A DNA stretch of 64,000 bases, from positions 186,001 through 250,000 of the forward strand of contig JBLXEY010000003.1 of assembly GCA_048262655.1 (NCBI GenBank), read 5' to 3'. Of the stretch, positions 27,276 to 35,255 are shown one piece after another. This stretch comes from JABMNT01 sp048262655. GTDB lineage: Bacteria > Pseudomonadota > Alphaproteobacteria > Rhodospirillales > Casp-alpha2. The notes beneath the pieces are model-generated. The model did not search any database, was not told the origin of the DNA, and saw only the letters and a program-made list of their open reading frames with translations. Positions within the stretch are counted from its first letter, which is position 1, and every line of letters begins with the position of its first letter. The position numbers and the translations under genes are program-made.

Positions 27276-28664
27276 TTGAGCGATCACGTGACAAAAAAAC
27301 TTTTTATCAAATCCTATGGTTGTCAGATGAATGTCTATGATGCCGAGCGCATGACAGATGTTTTGAAACCCATCGGCTACACCGTCACGGATACCGCTGA
27401 CGACGCGAATTTGGTTATTCTGAATACCTGCCATATTCGTGAGAAAGCGGCTGAAAAGGTGTATTCCGAGTTGGGTCGTCTGAATGTCGTTAAAAACAAG
27501 CGTTCGGACCCGACTGACAAAATGATTCTGGCTGTTGGTGGATGTGTTGCTCAAGCGGAGGGTGAGGAAATTGTCCGCAGAGCTCCCTATGTTGATATGG
27601 TCTTTGGTCCCCAAACCTATCACCGTTTGCCTGAAATGGTGGCGCGCGCGCATCGCGATGCGGGGGTTGTTCTGGATACGGATTTTCCAGCGGAATCAAA
27701 ATTTGATCATTTACCCGAACAATCGGCGCCTGAGGGATACTCGGCGTTTCTGACGGTTCAGGAAGGGTGTGACAAGTTTTGTGCTTTTTGTGTGGTCCCT
27801 TATACGCGAGGCGCTGAATTTTCCAGACCGGCTCAGCAGGTCATGGAGGAAGCGGCGCGTCTGGTTGCCAATGGCGTTAAGGAAATAACCTTATTGGGGC
27901 AAAACGTGAATAATTATCACGGGATGCGTGAAGACGGTTCGGAATGGAGCTTGGGCCGGTTGATCCGCGAGCTTTCTGGACTCGAAGGGTTAAGCGGTAT
28001 TCGCTATACCACGTCTTATCCCGCCGACATGGACGAAGAATTGATCTGTGCGCATCGTGATGTTGAAGAACTGATGCCTTTCTTGCATTTGCCAGTTCAA
28101 TCGGGGTCTGATCGAATCCTAAAGGCGATGAACCGGCGGCATTCCTCGGATGATTATCGCGATGTGGTCCGTCGTTTGCGCGAAGCACGGCCTGATCTCG
28201 CCCTGTCATCGGATTTTATTGTCGGGTTTCCAGGTGAATCCGATAAGGACTTCGAAGACACGATGGCCCTGGTCCGTGAAATCGAATTTGTGCAGGCCTA
28301 TTCCTTTAAATACAGCGCCCGCCCCGGTACGCCGGCTGCTGCCAACGAATTGCAGGTGCCGGAAACGGTAAAGTCTGAGCGTCTTGCCGCCTTGCAGGAC
28401 CTTTTGAACGAACAACAACTTGCTTTCAATCAGGCCTGCGTCGGCCGCCAGATGAACGTTTTGCTGGAGCGTCCGGGCCGAAAGCAGGGGCAATTGGTCG
28501 GTCGCAGCCCCTACATGCAAGCGGTTCATGTAAATGCTCCTGATATTCTGATCGGGGACGTCGTAACGCTTGCAATTACCGACGCACATGGCAACAGTTT
28601 AGGGGCAGAACTTTTAAACCCGCCCGTTGGGCAATACGATCTGAATAGAAGGGTAATCGCTTGA
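27276..28664 (+). CDS. miaB: MiaB, tRNA methylthiotransferase
   Basis: The 462-residue protein has the three N-terminal auxiliary-cluster cysteines (C16, C52, C90), the radical-SAM motif C165-x3-C169-x2-C172 in GCDKFCAFCVV, and a C-terminal TRAM domain. It adds the 2-methylthio group to i6A37 of tRNAs. The longest frame starts at TTG 27276; a GTG at 27288 gives the family-like MTKKLFIKSYGCQMN and may be the true start. It overlaps phoH by a TTGA junction. Confidence 0.97.
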   Translation: MSDHVTKKLFIKSYGCQMNVYDAERMTDVLKPIGYTVTDTADDANLVILNTCHIREKAAEKVYSELGRLNVVKNKRSDPTDKMILAVGGCVAQAEGEEIVRRAPYVDMVFGPQTYHRLPEMVARAHRDAGVVLDTDFPAESKFDHLPEQSAPEGYSAFLTVQEGCDKFCAFCVVPYTRGAEFSRPAQQVMEEAARLVANGVKEITLLGQNVNNYHGMREDGSEWSLGRLIRELSGLEGLSGIRYTTSYPADMDEELICAHRDVEELMPFLHLPVQSGSDRILKAMNRRHSSDDYRDVVRRLREARPDLALSSDFIVGFPGESDKDFEDTMALVREIEFVQAYSFKYSARPGTPAAANELQVPETVKSERLAALQDLLNEQQLAFNQACVGRQMNVLLERPGRKQGQLVGRSPYMQAVHVNAPDILIGDVVTLAITDAHGNSLGAELLNPPVGQYDLNRRVIA

Positions 28665-29722
28665 GCACGGCTGCCAAGGCTAAAACCAAAAACCCGACCC
28701 GCGCGAAGCCTGCGCAAAATATTGTTTCGGTAGAACGCGCATTCGAAGATAACTCCCTTGCGATTGCTTTATTTGGATCTCACCACTCGCATTTAGCCCG
28801 CGTTGAACAGAAACTCGACGTGACCATTCATGCGCGTGGTAACGAACTGACCATCAGCGGCGGTATTGAGAACGTCAATCTGACGTGTCAGGTTTTCGAC
28901 AGTTTATACCAGCGACTAAAGAAAAAAATGCCGCTCGATATTGCTGAAGTCGATGCCGCTGTTCGCATGGTCCAGTCACCTAAGGGAAAAAAGACTGATA
29001 ACGCGACATCGATAAAAACACCAAACCGCCATATTTCGCCGCGTTCGACAACCCAGGCTGAATATTTGGCGGCGATTGACAAGAATGAGCTGGTTTTTGG
29101 GCAAGGCCCGGCCGGAACGGGAAAAACCTACCTTGCCGTGGCGAAAGCGGTGGAGCGATTGGTGCGGGGAGATGTCGAACGGATTATCCTGTCCCGCCCG
29201 GCCGTCGAAGCGGGCGAGCAGCTGGGGTTTTTACCTGGCGATATGCGTGAAAAAGTCGACCCCTATTTAAGGCCGCTCTATGATGCCCTGTTTGACATGT
29301 TGCCTGAGGGGCAGGTCGAGAAACGGCTGGAAAGCGGCGAAATTGAAGTGGCACCTCTGGCCTTTATGCGTGGCCGAACACTCGCCAACGCATTCGTTAT
29401 TCTGGATGAGGCGCAAAATACAACAGCGGTCCAGATGAAAATGTTTTTGACGCGCTTGGGTGAAAATTCACGTATGGTCGTTTCCGGGGATTTAAGCCAG
29501 GTGGATTTGCCCCGTGGCACGCGATCTGGTTTACGAGATGCCATGGATGTCTTAACCCCGGTAAAGGGCATCGGATTTATCACCTTTACGGACAAGGACG
29601 TCGTTCGGCACCCCTTGGTCAGTGAGATTGTCCACGCGTATTCCGATGTTGAATCGCGGCGTCGCACGGGCGCCCGATATGAACCTGAACCGCAAACGGA
29701 TACGGGGAACAGTGGTGGGTAA
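28661..29722 (+). CDS. PhoH-like ATPase (YbeZ)
   Basis: The 353-residue protein has a basic N-terminus, a KH-like segment (about 45-90) and a P-loop ATPase core with GPAGTGKT (149-156) and the Walker B ILDEAQNTT. PhoH/YbeZ works with YbeY in rRNA processing and late ribosome quality control. The start is TTG, overlapping the miaB stop as TTGA, and the end overlaps the start of ybeY, so the three genes are tightly coupled. Confidence 0.96.
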   Translation: MSTAAKAKTKNPTRAKPAQNIVSVERAFEDNSLAIALFGSHHSHLARVEQKLDVTIHARGNELTISGGIENVNLTCQVFDSLYQRLKKKMPLDIAEVDAAVRMVQSPKGKKTDNATSIKTPNRHISPRSTTQAEYLAAIDKNELVFGQGPAGTGKTYLAVAKAVERLVRGDVERIILSRPAVEAGEQLGFLPGDMREKVDPYLRPLYDALFDMLPEGQVEKRLESGEIEVAPLAFMRGRTLANAFVILDEAQNTTAVQMKMFLTRLGENSRMVVSGDLSQVDLPRGTRSGLRDAMDVLTPVKGIGFITFTDKDVVRHPLVSEIVHAYSDVESRRRTGARYEPEPQTDTGNSGG

Positions 29723-30278
29723 TCCTGCACCTGACCCAGGACCTGGACAAATTGGTTCTGTGGAAGTTGATGTCGACGTCGAGACATCCAGTTGGCCCTC
29801 GGATGCTATCGACAGTGAAAGACTGTGCCAGAAAATGGCAGCCGCGACCTATCACATAATACAAGAAGCTGGACAGATTGATGTACCTGATATGGCATCA
29901 AATGTTGAAATCGCGATCCGGTTGACCTCGGATGCGGAGCTTGCGGCGCTTAACTTTCAATATCGGGGCATTGATAAACCGACCAACGTTTTATCCTTTG
30001 CGGCACTGGATAGTGACGCTCCCGCGCCGCCCGGCGGGATCCCGGTGTTTCTGGGTGATATTGCCATCGCCGCTGAGACCGTCAGGCGAGAAGCGCAGGA
30101 GCAATCTAAATCCGTATCCAATCATCTGGCACATATGGTTGTCCATGGGACTCTCCATTTGCTGGGGTTCGATCACGAAACAGAAACTGACGCTGCAGAA
30201 ATGGAAAATTTGGAACGCGAGATTCTATTGGAGTTTGGAATTGAAGACCCCTATGCAGACCAGGAATTACTTTCATGA
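29712..30278 (+). CDS. ybeY: YbeY endoribonuclease
   Basis: The protein has the zinc-binding motif HGTLHLLGFDH (H-x3-H-x5-H) and the upstream FRGIDKPTNVLSF-type block (QYRGIDKPTNVLSF). YbeY is needed for 16S rRNA 3'-end maturation and 70S quality control. The open frame reaches back to 29622 inside phoH, but the sequence there is phoH-coding. I choose GTG at 29712 (or 29715), overlapping the end of phoH by about ten bases. Its stop overlaps the CorC-like gene start as ATGA. Confidence 0.93.
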   Translation: MVGNPAPDPGPGQIGSVEVDVDVETSSWPSDAIDSERLCQKMAAATYHIIQEAGQIDVPDMASNVEIAIRLTSDAELAALNFQYRGIDKPTNVLSFAALDSDAPAPPGGIPVFLGDIAIAAETVRREAQEQSKSVSNHLAHMVVHGTLHLLGFDHETETDAAEMENLEREILLEFGIEDPYADQELLS

Positions 30279-31195
30279 ATAGCCCGTTGGAAAACTCAGA
30301 AGTCACGGACCTGACCGTAGAAACCCCAGCCCCCACGACGTCGATCGGTAGCCGTTTAAAAAGCTTTTTTGGGTTTCGTAGCGGTGATGGCTCAGTCCGC
30401 GATACGCTGGAAGAAATTATCGATGAACGGGGTGAGCAAGAGCTGCCAATCAGTGCGGACGAACGAACCCTATTGGCCAATATTCTCGAACTCAGGGACC
30501 GGACCGTTCATGATGTTATGGTCCCGCGTGCCGATATTATTGGTGTCGAAGAAGATACGGCGTTAGCCGATGTTATTCAGGTCATTACCAGTGAAGGTCA
30601 TTCTCGACTGCCGGTTTTTAAGGAAACATTGGATGACACCACTGGGTTCATTCATGCCAAAGATGTTCTGGCCTGGCACGGGGCGCAGGAAAACTTTACG
30701 CCGACCAAAATTCTGCGAAAAATCCTGTTTGTATCACCTTCCATGCAAGTCCTTGAGCTCTTGCTGGAGATGCGGATGGTGCGTGCGCACATGGCGCTTG
30801 TGGTTGATGAGTATGGCGGTGTCGATGGCCTTGTAACGATTGAAGATCTTGTTGAAGAAATCGTTGGTGAAATAGAAGACGAGCACGATAACAGCCCGGA
30901 ATTGCGGATGACAAAAACCACGGAAGGTGGATATATCGCCGACGCGCGGGTTACCGTTGAAATGCTGGAAGAAGAACTGGGTCCTATCCTTGACGAAGAG
31001 GAGCGAGGGGATTTGGATACCCTTGGCGGTTTGGTGTTTTCGCTGGCTGGTCGTGTGCCAACGCGCGGAGAACTGGTACGTCATCCCAGTGGTCTCGAGT
31101 TTGAAATTCTGGACGCTGACCCACGCCGAATTCGACGGGTAAGAATGCGGCGTCATTTGCCGTCATCAGAAACATCGCCGACAGATAACACTTGA
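30275..31195 (+). CDS. CorC/HlyC family CBS-domain protein
   Basis: This 306-residue protein has no membrane segments. It has two CBS motifs (about 80-200, with VMVPRADIIGV and DEYGGVDGLVTIEDLVEEIVGEI) and a C-terminal CorC_HlyC domain. CBS domains bind adenine nucleotides; CorC proteins are linked to Mg2+ or Co2+ efflux and membrane stress, and the gene is almost always between ybeY and lnt. The first 30 residues are variable. Confidence 0.93.
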   Translation: MNSPLENSEVTDLTVETPAPTTSIGSRLKSFFGFRSGDGSVRDTLEEIIDERGEQELPISADERTLLANILELRDRTVHDVMVPRADIIGVEEDTALADVIQVITSEGHSRLPVFKETLDDTTGFIHAKDVLAWHGAQENFTPTKILRKILFVSPSMQVLELLLEMRMVRAHMALVVDEYGGVDGLVTIEDLVEEIVGEIEDEHDNSPELRMTKTTEGGYIADARVTVEMLEEELGPILDEEERGDLDTLGGLVFSLAGRVPTRGELVRHPSGLEFEILDADPRRIRRVRMRRHLPSSETSPTDNT

Positions 31196-31208
31196 TAGGC
31201 AGGCTGGT

Positions 31209-32777
31209 TTGACGCCTAGGACCTTAACATCTCGGTTACGATTGCGACTTACTGAACAAAGCGGCAAACGTCAGGCCTTGGTGTTAATCGTTCTGGGGTC
31301 GATGGCGGCCGCTGCATTTCCACCGGTCTATCTGGTTTTTTTCCTGATCCCTGCATTTTCTGTCTTGTTCTGGTTGCTGGATGCTGCAACGACGCGTCGC
31401 TGGGCCTTTGGCGTGGGTTGGTTGTTTGGCGTGGGGCATTTTGCTGTTGCCTTTTATTGGGTGGGCTCTGCTTTTTTGGTCGATTCCGCGCGCTACGGCT
31501 GGATGGCGCCTTTTGCTGTTATGGGATTGGCCTGTGGTCTTGCCCTTTTTACAGGTCTTGTCGGCTTGGCGCATAAGCAGATTTGTATAAGCCTGCGAAT
31601 GAAAATTGCCGCACGTGTCCTTGTTTTTGCGATCGTGTGGATCGGATTTGAGTGGCTTCGCAGCTGGATTCTGACGGGTTTTCCATGGAACCTGATCGGC
31701 TCCGTATGGTCCTATTCTGATGTTATGATGCAATTTTCGTCTATCGCGGGCCTGCTGGGCTTGGGGTTCGTCACATTAATCGCCGCCACGCTCCCGGCGC
31801 TTCTGGCTTATCCAACTGACACAGAAAGACAATGGGTATGGCCGTTAGGGGCGGTCTGTATTCTGGGGGGTATTGCCTGTTTCGGTATCTGGCGGCTTTC
31901 CGGCGCCGACGTCACCTATGTAAAAGACGTCACATTACGCCTTGTTCAGCCAAATATACCGCAGCACCTCAAATGGAAATCGGATCTTCGCCTGGGTCAT
32001 GTGCGCACCCTTGCGTCTCTAAGCCTCGAGCCGCCAAAGACGGGCGCGTCGCCAACTCATCTCATTTGGCCGGAAACGGCTGTTCCGTTTAATTTACAGT
32101 ACGACAAGAACCTCCTAAAAGGTTTAGGCCCTCTGGTCCCGCCGTCGGGGTACCTGCTCACTGGTGCACCGCGGTCCAACGCCCCCGTATCCAGTACGCC
32201 AGAATCCTGGAACAGTCTCATTGCCGTTTCGCCTGCCGGCGAAGTCGCGGCGGTCTATGATAAAGTGCATTTGGTGCCCTTTGGTGAATATGTTCCTTGG
32301 CGAAGCGTTCTGGATATCACCAAACTGACAGCAGGGCGCAGTGATTTTTCGAAAGGACAGACGGATCGGACGATATCACTTTCTGGTCTTCCCGTTTTTG
32401 CGCCCCTTATTTGCTACGAAATTATATTTGCCGATGAAGTTCGAAAACTGGGAGATGCCCCGCATTGGCTTTTGAATATTACAAATGATGCCTGGTTCGG
32501 GTTCTCATCGGGTCCCTATCAACACTACTCGATTACCCGTTTCAGGGCTGCTGAGATGGGGATGCCCATTGTTCGCGTCGCCAATACCGGAATATCGGCT
32601 CTCATTGACCCCTACGGACGCACGGTTGCGCAGTTGAACCTGGGCGTCGAAGGTGTTCTAGACGTTGGTTTGCCGGCACGGTTGGCGGAGCGGACGGTAT
32701 ACGCACGGTATGGTGATTTGGTGGTTTTATTGATGATTATGTTATGCAGCGGTTTCGTATTTCATTTGCGCGAGTAA
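31209..32777 (+). CDS. lnt: Apolipoprotein N-acyltransferase
   Basis: The 522-residue protein has about seven N-terminal membrane spans and a periplasmic nitrilase-like domain. The catalytic triad is visible as E289 in WPETAVPF, K352 in YDKVHLVPFGEYVP and C402 in LICYEIIF. A last membrane span closes the C-terminus. It adds the third acyl chain to lipoproteins in the inner membrane. The start is TTG. The window encodes at least three predicted lipoproteins that would be its substrates. Confidence 0.97.
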   Translation: MTPRTLTSRLRLRLTEQSGKRQALVLIVLGSMAAAAFPPVYLVFFLIPAFSVLFWLLDAATTRRWAFGVGWLFGVGHFAVAFYWVGSAFLVDSARYGWMAPFAVMGLACGLALFTGLVGLAHKQICISLRMKIAARVLVFAIVWIGFEWLRSWILTGFPWNLIGSVWSYSDVMMQFSSIAGLLGLGFVTLIAATLPALLAYPTDTERQWVWPLGAVCILGGIACFGIWRLSGADVTYVKDVTLRLVQPNIPQHLKWKSDLRLGHVRTLASLSLEPPKTGASPTHLIWPETAVPFNLQYDKNLLKGLGPLVPPSGYLLTGAPRSNAPVSSTPESWNSLIAVSPAGEVAAVYDKVHLVPFGEYVPWRSVLDITKLTAGRSDFSKGQTDRTISLSGLPVFAPLICYEIIFADEVRKLGDAPHWLLNITNDAWFGFSSGPYQHYSITRFRAAEMGMPIVRVANTGISALIDPYGRTVAQLNLGVEGVLDVGLPARLAERTVYARYGDLVVLLMIMLCSGFVFHLRE

Positions 32778-32820
32778 GAAGATGCATGTATCAGTATGTC
32801 GCATTAAGAGTGTTACATAA

Positions 32821-32855
32821 CAATTAGAAACGTAATAATTGTATCTTAATTCTAA
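32821..32855. promoter_or_regulatory. Inverted repeats upstream of the XRE regulator gene
   Basis: CAATTA (32821-32826) with TAATTG (32836-32841), and TTAGAA (32824-32829) with TTCTAA (32850-32855), form nested inverted repeats in a very AT-rich 98-base gap. They lie 40-75 bases before the regulator start and could be the operator for autoregulation. AT-rich sequence makes such repeats likelier by chance. Confidence 0.35.
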
Positions 32856-32896
32856 GTACTTAATCTATTCGGATTTTGAGATTTAAGGAATTTGGA

Positions 32897-33370
32897 ATGA
32901 CTAAACTAAGAAAACTGGCAGATAAAGAGGCTCCACGCTATGACAGGATGCCTGCGGGGGTTCCAAGCCTTATCGATTTGCACGTTGGCAGAAGGTTGCG
33001 CCAACGCCGCTCGCTCCTTGGCATGAGTCAGGAGTATCTCGGTGAGTCCGTTGGTGTCACCTTTCAGCAAATTCAAAAATATGAGCGCGGAAGTAACCGT
33101 ATTGGCGCCAGCAGGCTGTATCAGTTCTCAATCATACTCGATATATCGGTTGCTTATTTTTTTGAAGATATGCCAAAAGATCCCCAAACGGAGGGCAACA
33201 GAAAACCAATCGGAATGTCTGACCAGGGTCAGTCCGGGTTTGAAACAGATACCCTGGCCCGCCGTGAAACACTGGAGCTGGTCCGCGCTTACTACCAGAT
33301 TCTCGACCCAACCGTGCGGAAAAGCATTCTGGAGTTGGCAAGATCGCTTGGCCCCGTAAACGACGTCTAG
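32897..33370 (+). CDS. XRE-family helix-turn-helix regulator
   Basis: A 157-residue protein with a classic HTH_3 domain: RRLRQRRSLLGMSQEYLGESVGV, then FQQIQKYERGSNRIGASRLYQ. This is the conserved alphaproteobacterial regulator usually found between lnt and metK. A C-terminal helical region (ARRETLELVRAYYQI) follows. The ATG at 32897 has AAGGA eight bases ahead; a TTG at 32876 would add seven residues. Its targets are unknown from the sequence. Confidence 0.93.
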   Translation: MTKLRKLADKEAPRYDRMPAGVPSLIDLHVGRRLRQRRSLLGMSQEYLGESVGVTFQQIQKYERGSNRIGASRLYQFSIILDISVAYFFEDMPKDPQTEGNRKPIGMSDQGQSGFETDTLARRETLELVRAYYQILDPTVRKSILELARSLGPVNDV

Positions 33371-33405
33371 GTTTATCGTGTCGACTTTTAGGATGGGGTT
33401 GAGGA

Positions 33406-34005
33406 TTACTGGATCAAGGGGACGACCGTTAATGCAAGCAGCACACCCATTGTTCGGTTGAACCATTGTAAGCGGGTGGGGTCTTCCAGCCAGCCCCGCA
33501 AAACAGAGCCGAATCCGGCCCAAAAGATGACGGTCGGAATGCCGACAAGACCATAAACGGTGGAAACCAAAACGACCGATACATACGGGCTTTCTGTCTG
33601 TGTATAGATCGCCATTGCCGTAACAGCCATCATCCAGGCTTTGGGGTTCACCCATTGAAAAAGCATGGCAGAGAGCATACTCATCGGAGCGACGTCGGCA
33701 TCGGGGCCGCTTAAAGACCCGGCCGTTGCCACGCGCCAAGCCAAATAAAGCAAGTAACCAGCACCGACGATTTTTAAGGTCGTATGAAGGGGGGGGAAGG
33801 CCGTTAACAGAACCCCCAGCCCAAAACCAATGCATAACAATAACAGGCAAAAGCCGAAAACGACGCCCATCATGTGCGGCACGGTCCGTCTAAAGCCGAA
33901 ATTTACGCCTGATGCCAGCAACATCAATGTATTTGGCCCCGGAGTTGCCGACGTGACCGTCGCAAAAACGATCAGAGCCAGCCAAGTGTCGATGGTCATA
34001 CCCAT
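33406..34005 (-). CDS. LysE/RhtB family exporter
   Basis: About 199 residues with five or six membrane spans and the LysE-family N-terminal signature ATVTSATPGPNTLML and GVNFGFRRTVPHMMGV. Members export amino acids such as lysine, threonine or homoserine lactones. The open frame extends to 34230, but residues 1-75 of it overlap the DUF1330-like gene and lack family similarity, so I use the ATG at 34005 (33999 is also possible). It is 17 bases after the upstream gene and probably cotranscribed. Confidence 0.88.
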   Translation of the reverse strand: MGMTIDTWLALIVFATVTSATPGPNTLMLLASGVNFGFRRTVPHMMGVVFGFCLLLLCIGFGLGVLLTAFPPLHTTLKIVGAGYLLYLAWRVATAGSLSGPDADVAPMSMLSAMLFQWVNPKAWMMAVTAMAIYTQTESPYVSVVLVSTVYGLVGIPTVIFWAGFGSVLRGWLEDPTRLQWFNRTMGVLLALTVVPLIQ

Positions 34006-34021
34006 GTGTTGAGCCGACGGT

Positions 34022-34333
34022 TCAGGTATAAGACAGGGTCTGGTCGGACCCAAAGATTTCGGTTCTTGAAATGGCGCGCTTGCGTTCCTCGGCAAGGGCC
34101 GTATGTCGGGGGTCACTTTTATAAGAGTCAAAAGCGCCTTTTGATGGAAACCTGAGGATATGAATTTCATCAGGAAGTTGATTGCAATTTGACATCTCGG
34201 CGGCTGGCCCGAATGCGCAACGCAACTCACCCTCGTGATCCCCTAAAATGGGAAGCACCTTCGCTTCAAATGCCCGAAGTGCAGAGACATCGTTTTTATA
34301 CGCGTACAGGTGTGCAACGATAATAATATCCAT
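34022..34333 (-). CDS. Small DUF1330-like dimeric alpha-beta barrel protein
   Basis: A 103-residue protein beginning MDIIIVAHLYAYKNDVSALRAFE, with IHILRFPSKGAFDSYKSDPRHTALAEER in the second half. This is the pattern of DUF1330/ABM-type dimeric barrels. No catalytic residue can be named. It is transcribed together with the LysE-type exporter gene, which might suggest a shared metabolite, though this is speculation. It differs clearly in sequence from the DUF1330 protein at 18532-18843. Confidence 0.7.
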   Translation of the reverse strand: MDIIIVAHLYAYKNDVSALRAFEAKVLPILGDHEGELRCAFGPAAEMSNCNQLPDEIHILRFPSKGAFDSYKSDPRHTALAEERKRAISRTEIFGSDQTLSYT

Positions 34334-34460
34334 AAAGACCTCCCAATAGGACAGTATTATTGACCAATATGTTTGTGATGTAAATCTGCATATTTTTATG
34401 CAACTATGGTGTAAATTCGATAATTTGATTCAACTTTAAACCGATGTGGAAAAATAAAAA

Positions 34461-34943
34461 ATGAAGCGATTTATTCTGATGTTACTGGTTGTTAGCGCTA
34501 TGGGATTGACAATCAGGCTGGCGGCAGCGGATGAAACTGAAAAACAACGTCTGGCACTCGAAGCGTTTGAGGTGATGAAGTTCAGCCAGATGATGAAGCA
34601 AACAAGCCGCGTCGTCTTTCCACAGGTTACAGCAGCCATTAAGCAGAAGCATCCCGGCGTAGATGCGGGGGTTCTTGATCAAGTTGTTCAAATTACCATT
34701 GAAGAATTTGATAAAATGACGCCCGAGCTCATGCTGCTGGCGGGCCAGATGATGGTAAAATACTATGACGAAGACGACCTGCGAAACATCATTGCTTTCT
34801 ATAAATCGAAAACAGGTCAAAAAGCGCTGGATATTATGCCTGTCGTGACAGCTGAACTTCAGCAATGGATTGGCCCAAAAGTTGGACAAATTTTGGAAGC
34901 CGTCAAAACAAGGATTGCCCAGGAAACGGAAATTCAGCTTTAG
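34461..34943 (+). CDS. Exported DUF2059 protein
   Basis: The 160-residue protein has a signal peptide (hydrophobic 4-20, AAA cleavage region) and a DUF2059 helical domain with MMVKYYDEDDLRNIIAFYKSKTG and QKALDIMPVV. DUF2059 proteins are periplasmic and of unknown role. The gene is alone between a leftward pair and the metK leader and seems to belong to a lineage-specific insertion between the XRE regulator gene and metK. Confidence 0.85.
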   Translation: MKRFILMLLVVSAMGLTIRLAAADETEKQRLALEAFEVMKFSQMMKQTSRVVFPQVTAAIKQKHPGVDAGVLDQVVQITIEEFDKMTPELMLLAGQMMVKYYDEDDLRNIIAFYKSKTGQKALDIMPVVTAELQQWIGPKVGQILEAVKTRIAQETEIQL

Positions 34944-34994
34944 GCATCTCAGAGACGTTGCAAGCTGAAAAGCGGTGAGATCTCCCATCAGGCG

Positions 34995-35026
34995 TGGGTC
35001 GTTCAGGCTGCGAAGGCGGCGACCCA
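34995..35026. other. Exact 7-base stem with 18-base loop in the DUF2059-metK gap
   Basis: TGGGTCG (34995-35001) pairs with CGACCCA (35020-35026). It lies in the only gap longer than 300 bases in the window (34944-35255). No T-run follows, so it is not an obvious terminator. It could belong to a small RNA or to the 3' end of the DUF2059 transcript. The gap also holds a second small hairpin, the 16-base repeat and the riboswitch candidate. Confidence 0.35.
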
Positions 35027-35041
35027 GAGGCTGACTCACAG

Positions 35042-35062
35042 AAAGCCGCGGCGGAGGCTTTT
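35042..35062 (+). terminator. Weak terminator-like hairpin before metK leader
   Basis: AAAGCC (35042-35047) pairs with GGCTTT (35056-35061), followed by only one more T before C. It may end transcription from the DUF2059 gene just before the metK promoter region. Confidence 0.35.
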
Positions 35063-35074
35063 CAACTGTTGAGT

Positions 35075-35090
35075 TTGACTTGACCCCGCC
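35075..35090 (+). repeat. 16-base motif TTGACTTGACCCCGCC, copy upstream of metK
   Basis: This is the second copy of the motif found at 27205-27220, in the same orientation. It lies about 45 bases before the riboswitch candidate, a plausible place for a promoter -35 region. No convincing -10 hexamer follows at the standard distance. Confidence 0.45.
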
Positions 35091-35135
35091 GCTAATCCCT
35101 GCGAAAAACGCACGCTTTTGTTTTGCACTTAAAGC

Positions 35136-35190
35136 CGTGGGCGGATTTGGATCGCTTGCCTACCACGTTAAAAATTGTGCTAAGTGGGTG
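35136..35190 (+). promoter_or_regulatory. Candidate SAM-II riboswitch in the metK leader
   Basis: CGTGG (35136-35140) pairs exactly with CCACG (35163-35167) as P1. Between and after these lie the conserved blocks GGATTTGG, CGCTTGC, ACGTTAAA and GCTAA in the order and spacing of the SAM-II class, an H-type pseudoknot found mostly in alphaproteobacteria before methionine and SAM genes. The P2 pairing I can draw (CGCTT with AATTG) has G-U and one C-U mismatch, so it is imperfect. Binding of SAM would be expected to lower metK expression. The metK ATG is 65 bases downstream. Confidence 0.55.
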
Positions 35191-35195
35191 CTCTT

Positions 35196-35234
35196 ATGCT
35201 GATTTGCCGAGATGCCCTGGGTCCGTTTTCTTGA
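35196..35234 (+). CDS. Possible 12-codon leader ORF before metK
   Basis: ATG at 35196 opens a 12-codon frame (MLICRDALGPFS) ending at TGA 35232-35234. It begins right after the riboswitch candidate, with AAGTGGG about eight bases ahead as a weak ribosome binding site. If real, SAM binding could act first on this leader. There is no coding-statistics support at this length, so I regard it as tentative. Confidence 0.2.
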   Translation: MLICRDALGPFS

Positions 35235-35237
35235 ACC

Positions 35238-35252
35238 AGATCGAAGGGATCT
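35238..35252 (+). promoter_or_regulatory. metK ribosome binding site inside a hairpin loop
   Basis: AGATC (35238-35242) and GATCT (35248-35252) form an exact 5-base stem that displays GAAGG, the Shine-Dalgarno of metK, in its loop. The ATG follows three bases after the stem. The structure may stabilise or modulate initiation. Confidence 0.4.
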
Positions 35253-35255
35253 AAG

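Noticed and set aside
33406..34230. 274-residue LysE-type frame
   Set aside because: The N-terminal 75 residues overlap the DUF1330-like gene and are polar, with no family match; the LysE signature begins at the ATG at 34005.
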